Below are positions 35,081-43,838 of a stretch of DNA of 64,000 nucleotides, piece after piece. Under the pieces are notes generated by a model. It was given only the letters and a program-made list of their open reading frames with translations. It had not been told where the DNA came from and ran no database searches. The DNA lies in the NCBI GenBank assembly GCA_002481545.1, contig DLEF01000067.1, positions 125,937-189,936 of the forward strand, in the 5' to 3' direction. The DNA comes from Cyanobacteria bacterium UBA7753. Lineage in GTDB: Bacteria; Cyanobacteriota; Vampirovibrionia; Gastranaerophilales; Gastranaerophilaceae. The number at the start of each line of letters is the position of its first letter. Position 1 is the stretch's first letter. The position numbers were made by a program, and so were the translations under genes.

Positions 35081-37000
35081 ATGGGATTATCGGCATCACA
35101 AGCAAGATTATTATCATTAACGAATAGACAGCACACCATCGAGAATCAAGCTCAGGCTTATCAAGAGAGAAAGGTGCTGCTGGCTAATAATTCTGACGCT
35201 GTGTACAAAAAATATGTTCACGCATTGGATAATAATATGCTTAAAACAATCCAAACAAATACTGATAATGGCGATGCAACGTGGATTAACGGAACTTTAA
35301 ACAACTTAATGAGAAACGGAACCGCAAATAATACGTCAGGTAACGTTTTCTATATCCAAGATTTAGCAACAGGTAAATTGTATATGCCTGAAAATATGTC
35401 GTATGAAACGATAACATCAAAAGATGACCATACTGTAAAAACAGGTGATATTAAACTTTCAACCGCATTGAGCAATGTTACCGGTACAACGTTAGAGGAA
35501 CAGGCAAGAAGTTTTGCGGAACAATTCGGTGTTACTTATACGAAGACTGACGTAAATGAAGATAAAGTAATAAATTATCAAAATGCAGTTAATTTGGGCT
35601 GGGATAAGGCTCTTGGCGGTGCAACAGATGCGGATAATGATGCTGTTTATGAAGCATATTATGAAGCAAAGGCAAAAGATACAGACCGTTCTGAACTTGC
35701 AAATTCTGCCCTGGCATGTTTACCTACTAAAAATGCGAACGGTATGTATATGTCATATACGGCTAATGGTGATTTATACAAAACATACAGACGTTTTGCG
35801 AAAGATATCGTAAATAAATTCGGGACAGTGGATGCAACTACTAAAAAAGTGACTGCAAATTCAGGTAGTCCGTATACAAGTCAGGAATTAAATATTATCA
35901 GAGCATCTTTGAATGTCTATGATTCTCTTATTAAGTCAGTTCAAAGTAAGTTCCCTGAAAAGGCTTATACCGAAGAAACTACCAGTGGTCCTTTCTCGTC
36001 AACAAAAGACTATATTTCAAAATTATACGACTTAAAAGCTGAATATTCTGTTTCTTCAACTGAAAAAGCAAATTATGCGGAAGTCGGTTTTACTGATGAT
36101 ACTGCGTGGGCTGATAAAACTTATGGTGAAGGCGCTCAGTTCTCAATAATGTTAAACGGTGGCGAAGTTACCGCAACAGGTAAAAAAGGCGAAATAAACG
36201 TAACCAATGTTTTCAACAGAGGTCGAATAGAGAAGAAAACTGATATAACATATGTTGATCAGGTAGAAAAATTCAATGTGTATGACGAAACCGATGTAAC
36301 CGGACAAATATTCAGTTCTATGTTAGGCTCATATAAGTCATTCGGTGCTGCACTCAGTGATATATTTGAAAGAGTCGGTAGTGAAACTTTGTATGCTGAT
36401 ACAGTATTGAAAGATAATGGTATCACAGGTGAAGATATAGACAATTACCGTTTGTATAAACAATATAAAGCTGATTATAAAGATTATATGGCATCCGAAA
36501 AAGTATACGAATATACTCCGAGTGATAAGAGTAAAGCAGATCAGTATGAACAAATCTATATGGCTCTTGTATCATGCGGAAAATCTAACACTACCGCCGG
36601 AGCTGTCTCGGGTAAGAGGGAAGATGAAAGATTTAAAATATATGCAAGTAACGGTTATATAGCTTGTAATGATGACCGTGCCAAAAACTTAACTTGGGTT
36701 AGCAATATGATTCAAAACGCTCAGGTTATTATAAACTCTTGGGACAGTGAAAATTCAATGTTATCAAAAACTTCCCCTTCTTTGAATACGAAGTTAAGAC
36801 AAGTTAAAGATAACTCCAAAATTGAAGAGGCAAGTCAACAGTACGAAGAAGAACTTGCAGAAATAAAACAAAAAGATAACGCATATGATACAAAATTGGA
36901 ACAGCTTGAGACCGAAAGAAATGCGATTGATACCGAGGTTCAATCCTTAAAGGATATAATCAATGCGAACATAGAAAAGCATTTTAAAGCCTTTGGCTAA
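35081..37000 (+). CDS. Large protein with MGLSASQARLLSLT N-terminus
   Basis: 639 aa, no known domain. The N-terminus MGLSASQARLLSLTNRQHTIENQAQAYQ is amphipathic and helical. I recall related openings from uncultured gut bacterial genomes, but not a function. The next 110 residues are polar and Asn/Thr-rich. An EF-hand-like loop DVNEDKVINYQN sits at 157-168. A globular middle follows, and the C-terminal 60 residues form a coiled coil (EELAEIKQKDNAYDTKLEQLETERNA). The helical ends around a variable centre recall flagellar hook, flagellin or needle-type proteins; this is inference, weakly helped by the sigma-28-like upstream motif. The stop overlaps the convergent PLD gene by 4 nt. Confidence 0.65.
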   Translation: MGLSASQARLLSLTNRQHTIENQAQAYQERKVLLANNSDAVYKKYVHALDNNMLKTIQTNTDNGDATWINGTLNNLMRNGTANNTSGNVFYIQDLATGKLYMPENMSYETITSKDDHTVKTGDIKLSTALSNVTGTTLEEQARSFAEQFGVTYTKTDVNEDKVINYQNAVNLGWDKALGGATDADNDAVYEAYYEAKAKDTDRSELANSALACLPTKNANGMYMSYTANGDLYKTYRRFAKDIVNKFGTVDATTKKVTANSGSPYTSQELNIIRASLNVYDSLIKSVQSKFPEKAYTEETTSGPFSSTKDYISKLYDLKAEYSVSSTEKANYAEVGFTDDTAWADKTYGEGAQFSIMLNGGEVTATGKKGEINVTNVFNRGRIEKKTDITYVDQVEKFNVYDETDVTGQIFSSMLGSYKSFGAALSDIFERVGSETLYADTVLKDNGITGEDIDNYRLYKQYKADYKDYMASEKVYEYTPSDKSKADQYEQIYMALVSCGKSNTTAGAVSGKREDERFKIYASNGYIACNDDRAKNLTWVSNMIQNAQVIINSWDSENSMLSKTSPSLNTKLRQVKDNSKIEEASQQYEEELAEIKQKDNAYDTKLEQLETERNAIDTEVQSLKDIINANIEKHFKAFG

Positions 37001-38895
37001 TGTTTGTAGTTTTTATAATGCTTTTTTGAATATTTACTTTTTGAGTATTTGTGCGGTTTTGGCTTAAACTTACAGCCTTCGTCTGCCATATCGGTCAAAC
37101 CGTCATAATCGTTATCTATTCCGTCGGAGCAGGAGCCTATTGAATATCTGCTTTCTGCGCTTGCATCGTGCGTTAACCAGAAATTGTCTATTCTTGCCCA
37201 TAGATAGAGGAAGAATTTTTTATAAAACTTAGTTATATTGCTGTCTTTTATAACAATGAGGTTTTCATCATTCTTTTTGTTTCCGCTTGAGGAGTAGTTC
37301 ATAGAGCCTATAACTGTATATTTATCGTCAATAATCATTGATTTGGAGTGTAATTTCCCCGTATAGTTTTCTGTTTTTACCTGTATCCCGTGCTGTCTCA
37401 ATAGTTTATGTTTTGAGTGTCCTCCTTTTGCGTTTGTGGCATCAACTATTACTTTTATGTTTACTCCTCTGTTTTTGGCGTTGATTAGCGCTTGAGAGAG
37501 TTGTTTATCCGTAATAAGGAAGGTCGGAATATAGATATAACTCTTTGCAGAATTAACAAGCGGAACAAGCACATTAGGGATAATGTTATCCTTTGGCGAA
37601 AAATAGACCGAATATGTGCTCCCGCCTATCGGGATGTTTTCTTTACCCGTGATTTTCTTCTTTAGGAAATGAAATCTGTTTGAGTACATCTGATTAAATT
37701 CTTTTTCATAAACGGATGCAATCTTAGGCGATTTTATTTCTATCACGGCATTGGTGTTGTAACCTGACATATCCGTGAAACTAAGGTTAGCCGAGCCTGT
37801 TATCACAGTTGTTTTATCAAAGATATAGAACTTGTTATGCATTATGGAGTTTGTGTAAGATGTTTTATTCTTTAAGTAATTGGGAGCCTTGTCGCAGGCG
37901 GAATTGCCGATGAGTTTTGAAAATTCAAAAGTATGGTCATATATATTTTGTCCTTTTGAATCAGTATCATGTACAAGCCTTACAACCACCCCTCTTGCTA
38001 TTGCCTTTCTTATAGCGTTCTCTATCTTTGGCACTCTGTCGTAGCCGTATATAGCTATATCAATGGTGCTTTTGGCGGAATTAATCTGTTTTACTATCTC
38101 ATTGCATATAGCAGTTTTGCCGTATCTGTCGGGTTTTAATTTGACCGTGTAGTCCGTGAGCCAAACCTTTACGACTCCGTTTGAATATACCATAGGCGGA
38201 GCCTTCACATAAGGAGCCGTAAATAAAGACGGATATTTATGCTTATGATGATATTTTGACTTGCCTTTATATTTGCCCCTATCCTTATTGCCTATACAAT
38301 ATTTGCAAGGTTTTGCTCCCTTTGGCAGTTGCGATTTAGCCAACAGAACATAATTGTGTGCCATTAGCCCGTATTTGCAGGTTAAATTATGATATTTGTT
38401 ACTCTTTGCATTATAGATTTTGAAATCGGATTTTCTTATCTGTTTTAATCGTTTTTGGAAAGCATAATCATCCGTCGGTTTGTAATCTTTAAAAATATAG
38501 CCTGATTTAAGGATAATATCTTTATAATTATCCTTATGCAGATAAATATTATACTCTCCGTTTTCCTTTTTGAGGTCAACTTTCTTATCGGTCAGAACAT
38601 CATTTGTATATTTTTCCGTAAGGTATGCGAATGCAGATATTTCTTCGGGTGTTAACCCGTATTTTTCACCTTGTTTCTGATTTATATCGTCTTTTGTCAG
38701 GTATTGATACCCGTCAAGAATTTTGATTTCTTCGCCTTCATTGGCAACACCGTTATTATTTATATCAATGACAACATCGAGCGGTGAGATTATCTCTAAT
38801 ACTTCACAGCCCGAATGTTTCATCAATTGAATTATTGCAAACCCGACAAATAATATCAAAATGCTTGCAATTGCTATAAGTTGTTCTTTCTTCAT
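36997..38895 (-). CDS. Membrane-anchored phospholipase D-family protein
   Basis: 632 aa. An N-terminal membrane helix (5-25) is followed by an EF-hand-like loop DINNNGVANEGE (44-55). A small Cys motif (C173, C197, C200: LTCKYG...KPCKYC) resembles the metal-binding turn of Ada-like or nuclease-associated domains. Two PLD repeats follow, with HKD motifs HNKFYIFD (353-360, then GSAN) and HSKSMIID (516-523, then GSMN). The C-terminus holds CSDGIDNDYDGLTDMADEGC, a known putative metal-binding motif, then a Lys/His/Tyr tail. PLD enzymes hydrolyse phosphodiesters of lipids or nucleic acids; cardiolipin synthase or nuclease cannot be separated by sequence alone. Expected to face the periplasm. It starts 5 nt after the PepT-like stop, so it is in the same operon. 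Confidence 0.88.
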   Translation of the reverse strand: MKKEQLIAIASILILFVGFAIIQLMKHSGCEVLEIISPLDVVIDINNNGVANEGEEIKILDGYQYLTKDDINQKQGEKYGLTPEEISAFAYLTEKYTNDVLTDKKVDLKKENGEYNIYLHKDNYKDIILKSGYIFKDYKPTDDYAFQKRLKQIRKSDFKIYNAKSNKYHNLTCKYGLMAHNYVLLAKSQLPKGAKPCKYCIGNKDRGKYKGKSKYHHKHKYPSLFTAPYVKAPPMVYSNGVVKVWLTDYTVKLKPDRYGKTAICNEIVKQINSAKSTIDIAIYGYDRVPKIENAIRKAIARGVVVRLVHDTDSKGQNIYDHTFEFSKLIGNSACDKAPNYLKNKTSYTNSIMHNKFYIFDKTTVITGSANLSFTDMSGYNTNAVIEIKSPKIASVYEKEFNQMYSNRFHFLKKKITGKENIPIGGSTYSVYFSPKDNIIPNVLVPLVNSAKSYIYIPTFLITDKQLSQALINAKNRGVNIKVIVDATNAKGGHSKHKLLRQHGIQVKTENYTGKLHSKSMIIDDKYTVIGSMNYSSSGNKKNDENLIVIKDSNITKFYKKFFLYLWARIDNFWLTHDASAESRYSIGSCSDGIDNDYDGLTDMADEGCKFKPKPHKYSKSKYSKKHYKNYKH

Positions 38896-38900
38896 CTGTT

Positions 38901-40136
38901 CTATGCGTTAAATTCCTTGAACAGTTCCGCAATAATGTCGTAGCCCGAAACTAAGGTTTTGTAATTAACCTTTTCGTTTGCGGAGTGCATATTATACACG
39001 TCTGCAAGCCCTAACAGGAACGGCATAAAGGTTTCGCCCTTAGAGTTTTTGTTATGGGCGTAAATATGAGTTTCAGCCCCTGCGTGGAAGGAAGAAACTT
39101 CGTTCTTGATTCCGAGTTTGTTGCAAACTTTTGTGTGCAAATCCGTGATAGAATCATCATCGGCTTTTTCAAACGGCGGAAGATGTACTTCAAACGTGAT
39201 TTCGGCCTTTGCTAAGCCTTCATATTTAGCATTGAACTTATCAACGCAGGCTCTCATAACATTCTTCAACTCTTCTTCTTTTTCTATGCTTGCACTTCTG
39301 ATTGAGTAAGAGGCTCTTGCGTCAGTATTGATAATGTTTGTAGCCGAGTTATCAATAATGGTTTTGATGTAGTCAGGTGAGCTTACGTGGTCATCAACCA
39401 GTGATTTTACGGCATTTTGGATACCGCCCGCAACGATAGCACCTAAGTTGCAAGAGGTGATTATACCTGTTTCATCTTCATAGAATACACCTTGAGGAAA
39501 GTCGTTTAAGAGCTCCGCAATGAGTTTTGCGGCATTCAATCTCTTTTTGTCTCCGATATCAATACCCGAGTGACCGCCTATCAGCCCTTTTACATATAGT
39601 TTAGCGTTTGTGTAGCTTGCACCTGAAATTTGAACTTGTGCGAGTTTGTCGGCATCACAGACAAGGACGTATTTTGATTTGATTTTTGAGAAATTAACGT
39701 GTTCAATACCTGTCATATTGTTTTCTTCATCTCTTGTGAAGGTTATCTCTAACCCGCCGTGTTTCAGGTTCTTGTCGTTTTTAACGTTCTTAGCGAGGTA
39801 GAGTGCACAAGCAACACCGACTTTGTCGTCAGCACCAAGCGTTCTGCCGTCAGCTTTTATAAAATCACCTTCCAATAGCAGATTGATAGGGGTAGCGTCA
39901 CCTACAACATCCATATGTGATGAGAACATTATCGGCTGCTTTGTTGTGTCCGTAGGCGGAATATAGATATATACGTTTTTGTATTCGTCTAATTCGCAAG
40001 GGATATCATTCTTTTTACAGAAATTTTGTATCCATTCGATTACTCTGTCCTCGTGTAAAGACGGGGAAGGAATTTCCACCAATGAACAGAATATGTCCAA
40101 CAATTCAACATCTTTTCTAAGCTCTGCTATTGTCAT
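38901..40136 (-). CDS. M20-family peptidase, PepT-like
   Basis: 411 aa. The zinc-peptidase layout is clear: VEIPSPSLHEDRV near the N-terminus, metal site HMDVVGD, TLGADDKVGVA with the bridging Asp, FTRDEENNMTG with the catalytic Glu, and FHAGAETHIY near the C-terminus. Members are cytosolic aminopeptidases that release N-terminal residues from di- or tripeptides. The protein is closest in pattern to PepT/PepD-type M20B enzymes. ATG 40136 follows AAAGGAG. Direct repeats lie upstream. Confidence 0.88.
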   Translation of the reverse strand: MTIAELRKDVELLDIFCSLVEIPSPSLHEDRVIEWIQNFCKKNDIPCELDEYKNVYIYIPPTDTTKQPIMFSSHMDVVGDATPINLLLEGDFIKADGRTLGADDKVGVACALYLAKNVKNDKNLKHGGLEITFTRDEENNMTGIEHVNFSKIKSKYVLVCDADKLAQVQISGASYTNAKLYVKGLIGGHSGIDIGDKKRLNAAKLIAELLNDFPQGVFYEDETGIITSCNLGAIVAGGIQNAVKSLVDDHVSSPDYIKTIIDNSATNIINTDARASYSIRSASIEKEEELKNVMRACVDKFNAKYEGLAKAEITFEVHLPPFEKADDDSITDLHTKVCNKLGIKNEVSSFHAGAETHIYAHNKNSKGETFMPFLLGLADVYNMHSANEKVNYKTLVSGYDIIAELFKEFNA

Positions 40137-40236
40137 AATTTTCTCCTTTATTTTTTCTTTTATTATATACGATAATCGCAGATTGTGAAATATATCAAAA
40201 GGGGGAGAGTAAAATAATTATATATATTAGTAACAT

Positions 40237-40303
40237 TGCGGAAAAATGTCAAAAAGTCGTGCGGAAAATTCAATTGATTCCTCAAAAAGTCGTGCAGAAA
40301 AAT
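40237..40303. repeat. 33-bp-period direct repeats
   Basis: TCAAAAAGTCGTGC(G/A)GAAAA occurs at 40249-40268 and 40282-40301. A partial copy, GCGGAAAAATG, lies before the first. They lie between the XRE gene and the PepT-like gene. Confidence 0.75.
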
Positions 40304-40353
40304 GTATTATCTAATATAATATATGGGGCTTATATGTACTGCTGTTGTGTATT

Positions 40354-40614
40354 TTAATCATCATAAAATGAGAAATTGTCAGGCAATTCATTCTCTAAGA
40401 GTTTTGCAAATTCCGAGAATTTTAATCCGAATGATTCTGCCAATTTCATCAATGTTGTTAATTGAGGATCTTTTAGTGCTCGTTCAATATTGCTCAATAT
40501 AGAAGTCGAAATTCCGTATTCGGCGCAATGCATATATCTGCTTTTGTCGCCACGCAGTTTCTTGACCGTTTTAGCCAATGCATCACATACAATTTTCTTT
40601 TTATTCTCTTGCAT
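40354..40614 (-). CDS. XRE-family transcriptional regulator
   Basis: 86 aa, essentially one helix-turn-helix domain: LAKTVKKLRGD, YGISTSILSNIERALKDPQLTTLMKLAESFGLKFSEFAKLLE. SNIERALKDPQL is the usual XRE recognition turn. No ligand or peptidase domain is present. It is divergent from a 56-aa ORF, with two perfect palindromes between the starts, so it probably autoregulates and represses that ORF. There is no Shine-Dalgarno before ATG 40614; the mRNA may be nearly leaderless. Confidence 0.92.
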   Translation of the reverse strand: MQENKKKIVCDALAKTVKKLRGDKSRYMHCAEYGISTSILSNIERALKDPQLTTLMKLAESFGLKFSEFAKLLENELPDNFSFYDD

Positions 40615-40629
40615 ATAATATATTTTTGC

Positions 40630-40664
40630 GATTAAATTTAATCATGCTATCACGTACGTGATAG
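40630..40664. promoter_or_regulatory. Twin perfect palindromes, probable XRE operator
   Basis: GATTAAATTTAATC (40630-40643, 14 bp) and CTATCACGTACGTGATAG (40647-40664, 18 bp) are both perfect dyads, 3 nt apart. They sit in the 71-nt space between divergent starts. Confidence 0.85.
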
Positions 40665-40685
40665 AAAACGGGATAAATGAAATAT

Positions 40686-40856
40686 ATGGATAAAGAAAAC
40701 AGACTAAACAAGTTAGAAGATACACTAAAGAAAATAAAAATCAGCCTTAATTTTATGATTAATTCAATAAAAAAGAATGAAACTCCTTTGACAAAAGATG
40801 TTATTATCTCTTGTCTAGAGGCTATATTAGGATTTTTTTATGATGTAAAAATATAG
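40686..40856 (+). CDS. Small helical protein, divergent from XRE gene
   Basis: 56 aa, ATG 40686 to TAG 40856. The N-terminal half is amphipathic and Lys/Asn-rich (RLNKLEDTLKKIKISLNFM). The C-terminal half is more hydrophobic (VIISCLEAILGFFYDVKI). It lies directly downstream of the palindromic operator, which supports a real regulated gene. Candidates are a small partner or antirepressor of the regulator, or a small toxin. No good Shine-Dalgarno; function unknown. Confidence 0.5.
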   Translation: MDKENRLNKLEDTLKKIKISLNFMINSIKKNETPLTKDVIISCLEAILGFFYDVKI

Positions 40857-40957
40857 TTTATTTGACGCCTGACAAAATAATATGTACCTGCATGGCAATT
40901 TTTGGTGGCAAAAATACTTATTAATAATATCCAAGTTAGTGTTAGGAAAATATTGTC

Positions 40958-41680
40958 GTGTTAAATATTTCACCGATAAGAAATATTGTTCGGAAATTTG
41001 TGTCAAAGTCAAAGCCTGCAGTGCAAACGGTGGCAGCTGAAACTGTAAAAGAAACCGCGCCGAAGACAGAGACTAAAGTTGCTGATGAAGCCGTGCCGTT
41101 TTGTCATCAATATTGGCAATATATGAAAGATACAAGGCAATTGAGACCGTTGCACAGTGATTGTGTGTCTCAGCACGGACAGCTCAACGGAATAAACCAC
41201 CATTTTATAAACAGTCCGTATCCGAATAATATGGGCGAAAAACTCCCTTTTAATGACCTCTCTCCGCGTGAGATGATTACGATGACAGATATCGAGTTCA
41301 AACGGCTAAAGCCTCTGGAAGAGCCTATGACCGTTTATCGCTGTATAGGTAAGAAACCCGATTTTTTCAAAGAATCCAAACTTTTCAAAAAACGTTGGGA
41401 TATGAAAAAAGGCGATATTATTGATATGAAGGAATACGCCTATGCAACTTCGGATATCAACTATGCAAAAGGTTATCTGCCAAATAATGAAGGCATATTA
41501 TATGAAATAGAAATCCCGAAAGGTGCAAGAGTCTCCAGAACGGGTGATTTCGGAAAAACTGATGAGGTAGTAACTCCGAGAAGTTCTCGTTATGAATGTT
41601 TAGGTACAGAACATATAAAAGATGAAAACTCTGACTACAAGAAGATAAAATTACGCCTTATTTTGCCTGAAGAAGTTTAG
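40958..41680 (+). CDS. Possible mono-ADP-ribosyltransferase-fold protein
   Basis: 240 aa from GTG 40958 (AGGA about 10 nt upstream). After a 45-residue Lys/Thr/Ala leader comes a helical region. A C-terminal half follows that reads like an ADP-ribosyltransferase core: MTVYRCIG with Arg128, KGDIIDMKEYAYATSD with a Ser-Thr-Ser-like YATS (162-165), ILYEIEIPKGARV, then DEVVTPRSSRYECL with Glu203. This is the R-S-E order of arginine-type ARTs and related phage proteins. The second Glu of an ExE motif is missing (T201), so activity may be altered. Many ARTs are effector toxins or DNA/protein modifiers. No immunity gene is evident. The assignment is by motif only. Confidence 0.55.
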   Translation: MLNISPIRNIVRKFVSKSKPAVQTVAAETVKETAPKTETKVADEAVPFCHQYWQYMKDTRQLRPLHSDCVSQHGQLNGINHHFINSPYPNNMGEKLPFNDLSPREMITMTDIEFKRLKPLEEPMTVYRCIGKKPDFFKESKLFKKRWDMKKGDIIDMKEYAYATSDINYAKGYLPNNEGILYEIEIPKGARVSRTGDFGKTDEVVTPRSSRYECLGTEHIKDENSDYKKIKLRLILPEEV

Positions 41681-41682
41681 AA

Positions 41683-41752
41683 AAGACATTAAGATACTAG
41701 GGCACTAAGGCACTAAGATTGCTGTATTGTAGGGTGCGTTCGCTAACGCACC
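41683..41752. repeat. GGCACTA tandem units plus GGTGCG hairpin
   Basis: 41683-41717 carries AAGATACTAGGGCACTAAGGCACTAAG-type units. 41729-41752 is a near-perfect palindrome GGTGCGTTCGCTAACGCACC preceded by GTA. Both elements recur in the hydB-hydA gap. Confidence 0.75.
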
Positions 41753-41771
41753 GACATAATTTTAAAAGTCC

Positions 41772-43838
41772 TTATGACTCTTCCTGAATAATCGCCATAG
41801 CTTTTTTCATAAGTTTCTTTTGCTTTAATTCTTCTTTTTGTTTTGCCTTTGCAGCTTTTAGTTTTTGTTTGTCTGCAGCCTCTTGAGCCTTTTTGTCGGC
41901 TTTTAGCTTTTCTTGCGCCATCTTTTCTTTAGCTTTTTGTGCCTTTAATTCAGCCTCTTTCTGAGCTTTGAGAACTTTTGGTGAAACCGTAGTTTGCGGA
42001 GCCGTAGCGGTTACGGCAGGTTTTTGAACTGGTTGAACATCCGCTCTGCGTCTTACTTTTTTACGTTTCTTTCTGTTTTGTTGTTGAGTAGGAGGCGGAG
42101 TTGAAATGCTTTCCTTCAATGTTGTTATGTATTTGTCTTGGAAATGAGCGTAATCAAACATACTGAACCCGTCGAGTTTGAGTTTTCTGAGTTCGTGTAT
42201 CTGTCTTACCAAATCTGTCTGTGAACCGTTCATAAACGCTATGAATAAGCCTGCATACAGCTTTGTTTTCGGATTTTTAAATCTTACAACGCTTTTCATC
42301 ATATCCGATGCCGTAACAGGATCACAAGTCAGGAACAGAGGCGTAAATCCGTCTACATAATCGTTTGCGCTCCAAACCTCCCAATCCTGATGTTTGTTTT
42401 CAAGTGCCGTATATTTTCCCGGGAATATAACAGCCGTCAGGTTTACGCTGTTAGAACGGCATATTTTAGACACTCTGCGGACAAATTCTGTTATTTTTCC
42501 GCGTCTGTAATCGTTCCAAGCTTGCCAACAATCGTCTGTCGGAGTCAATGCTACAGGATCAATCCCGTAAATAGCTTTGAACCCTTCCCTTGCACAGGTT
42601 GTGTAACCCCAAGCGGACATTTCGCTTCCCGCAACTCTCGGCGGGGTGCTTTGAGGATATCTGATATAATCCAAATTTATTCCGTCAGGCTGGTATCTGT
42701 ATATCATCTCACATATTAATTGGATTAAGAATGTTTGCACTTCAGGATTTGACGGATCTAAGAAGTATCCGTTATGCTCCGCCGAACAAAAAACAGGTTT
42801 GTCCGAGTCATAGGATCTTTTTGGCAAATTAGCCCATGTAGGGTTTACCGCAAGTATACTCTTTTTATTTGACTCAGGCTTTTTGTTGCCTACGTAGAAT
42901 GTTTCAAACCATATGTTTACTTTTATGTTTCTTTTGTGTGCTTCGTCAATGAATGTACGCAAAACATCTAAATCCCCGAATATAGGATTTTCTTCCGTAA
43001 ACCCGTATTTAACCATTGTTTTACTCGGGAATATAGTCATTCCGTGGTAATATGTTTCCAAGAATATATTGTTTATACCTGCGTCAGCAAGACGACTCAC
43101 AATATAGACAACGTCTTCTTTTGTCTTGACGTCAGGTCTAATCCATACCCCGCGAAGTTCTGATTTCTTATAAGGCACCGACATTGCAAGTGCCTTGTTT
43201 GCATATTCTATCGCAAGCTGCGAATATTCTTTCACCTGTGACGGATGGTTTTCCGCCTTCTTTATACAGTTTTCAGCTTTTTTGATGCAATCTTCTATAT
43301 TCTTTTTGTAATTAACAGATTCATCTTTTTCATAATATGCCATTACGTTTTTAACTTCTTTTAGGCATTCTTTAGCCCCGTAGATATAGCTTTCCGAAGT
43401 CGTATAAGAAGTTATTGTATTTGTATCTTTGTTTATATAGATTTTAGTACCTACAATAAGGTTTTTGTTTATCCACGTCTTTGCGCTCCCGTGTCCGCTG
43501 ATTACGACACCGCCTTGAGGTATCAGAGAATCAGCACCGCTCAAAGCTACAACGGTGTTATCTTTGACGATTGCCTCCGCGCCAAATTCGTTGGTACCTG
43601 TTTTGCTTCCGTATGCAGGGGTATAAACTACTAATTGGTTTGCCCCTCTAAATCCGGGGTAGTACATGTTCTTTTTAGCGGTTGTCGGATTCGGATCAAT
43701 CGCATCAATCGCCCTTGACGATTTGGAATATAAAACCACGTCTCTCGGGGTGAAATACTCTGTATAAATGTCTTCCGCATATGCTCTGACATTAAATATA
43801 AAACAACATAAAAATAAAATTATAGCTATCTTTTTCAT
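41772..43838 (-). CDS. Secreted GHL10 (DUF187) glycoside-hydrolase-like protein
   Basis: 688 aa. Signal peptide MKKIAIILFLCCFIFNVRAYAE. Residues 30-200 include a beta-rich region (ALSGADSLIPQGGVVISGHG). From about 220 comes the GHL10 TIM-barrel: ELRGVWIRPDVKTKEDVV, AGINNIFLETYYHG, PDGINLDYIRYP with the catalytic-type Asp, and later YVDGFTPLFLT. The C-terminal 110 residues are a Lys/Ala/Glu-rich, coiled-coil-like tail after a Pro-rich linker, an unusual addition. Family members are predicted to act on polysaccharide or peptidoglycan-type glycans. Its start overlaps the stop of the upstream TPR gene by 4 nt (ATGA). Confidence 0.88.
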   Translation of the reverse strand: MKKIAIILFLCCFIFNVRAYAEDIYTEYFTPRDVVLYSKSSRAIDAIDPNPTTAKKNMYYPGFRGANQLVVYTPAYGSKTGTNEFGAEAIVKDNTVVALSGADSLIPQGGVVISGHGSAKTWINKNLIVGTKIYINKDTNTITSYTTSESYIYGAKECLKEVKNVMAYYEKDESVNYKKNIEDCIKKAENCIKKAENHPSQVKEYSQLAIEYANKALAMSVPYKKSELRGVWIRPDVKTKEDVVYIVSRLADAGINNIFLETYYHGMTIFPSKTMVKYGFTEENPIFGDLDVLRTFIDEAHKRNIKVNIWFETFYVGNKKPESNKKSILAVNPTWANLPKRSYDSDKPVFCSAEHNGYFLDPSNPEVQTFLIQLICEMIYRYQPDGINLDYIRYPQSTPPRVAGSEMSAWGYTTCAREGFKAIYGIDPVALTPTDDCWQAWNDYRRGKITEFVRRVSKICRSNSVNLTAVIFPGKYTALENKHQDWEVWSANDYVDGFTPLFLTCDPVTASDMMKSVVRFKNPKTKLYAGLFIAFMNGSQTDLVRQIHELRKLKLDGFSMFDYAHFQDKYITTLKESISTPPPTQQQNRKKRKKVRRRADVQPVQKPAVTATAPQTTVSPKVLKAQKEAELKAQKAKEKMAQEKLKADKKAQEAADKQKLKAAKAKQKEELKQKKLMKKAMAIIQEES

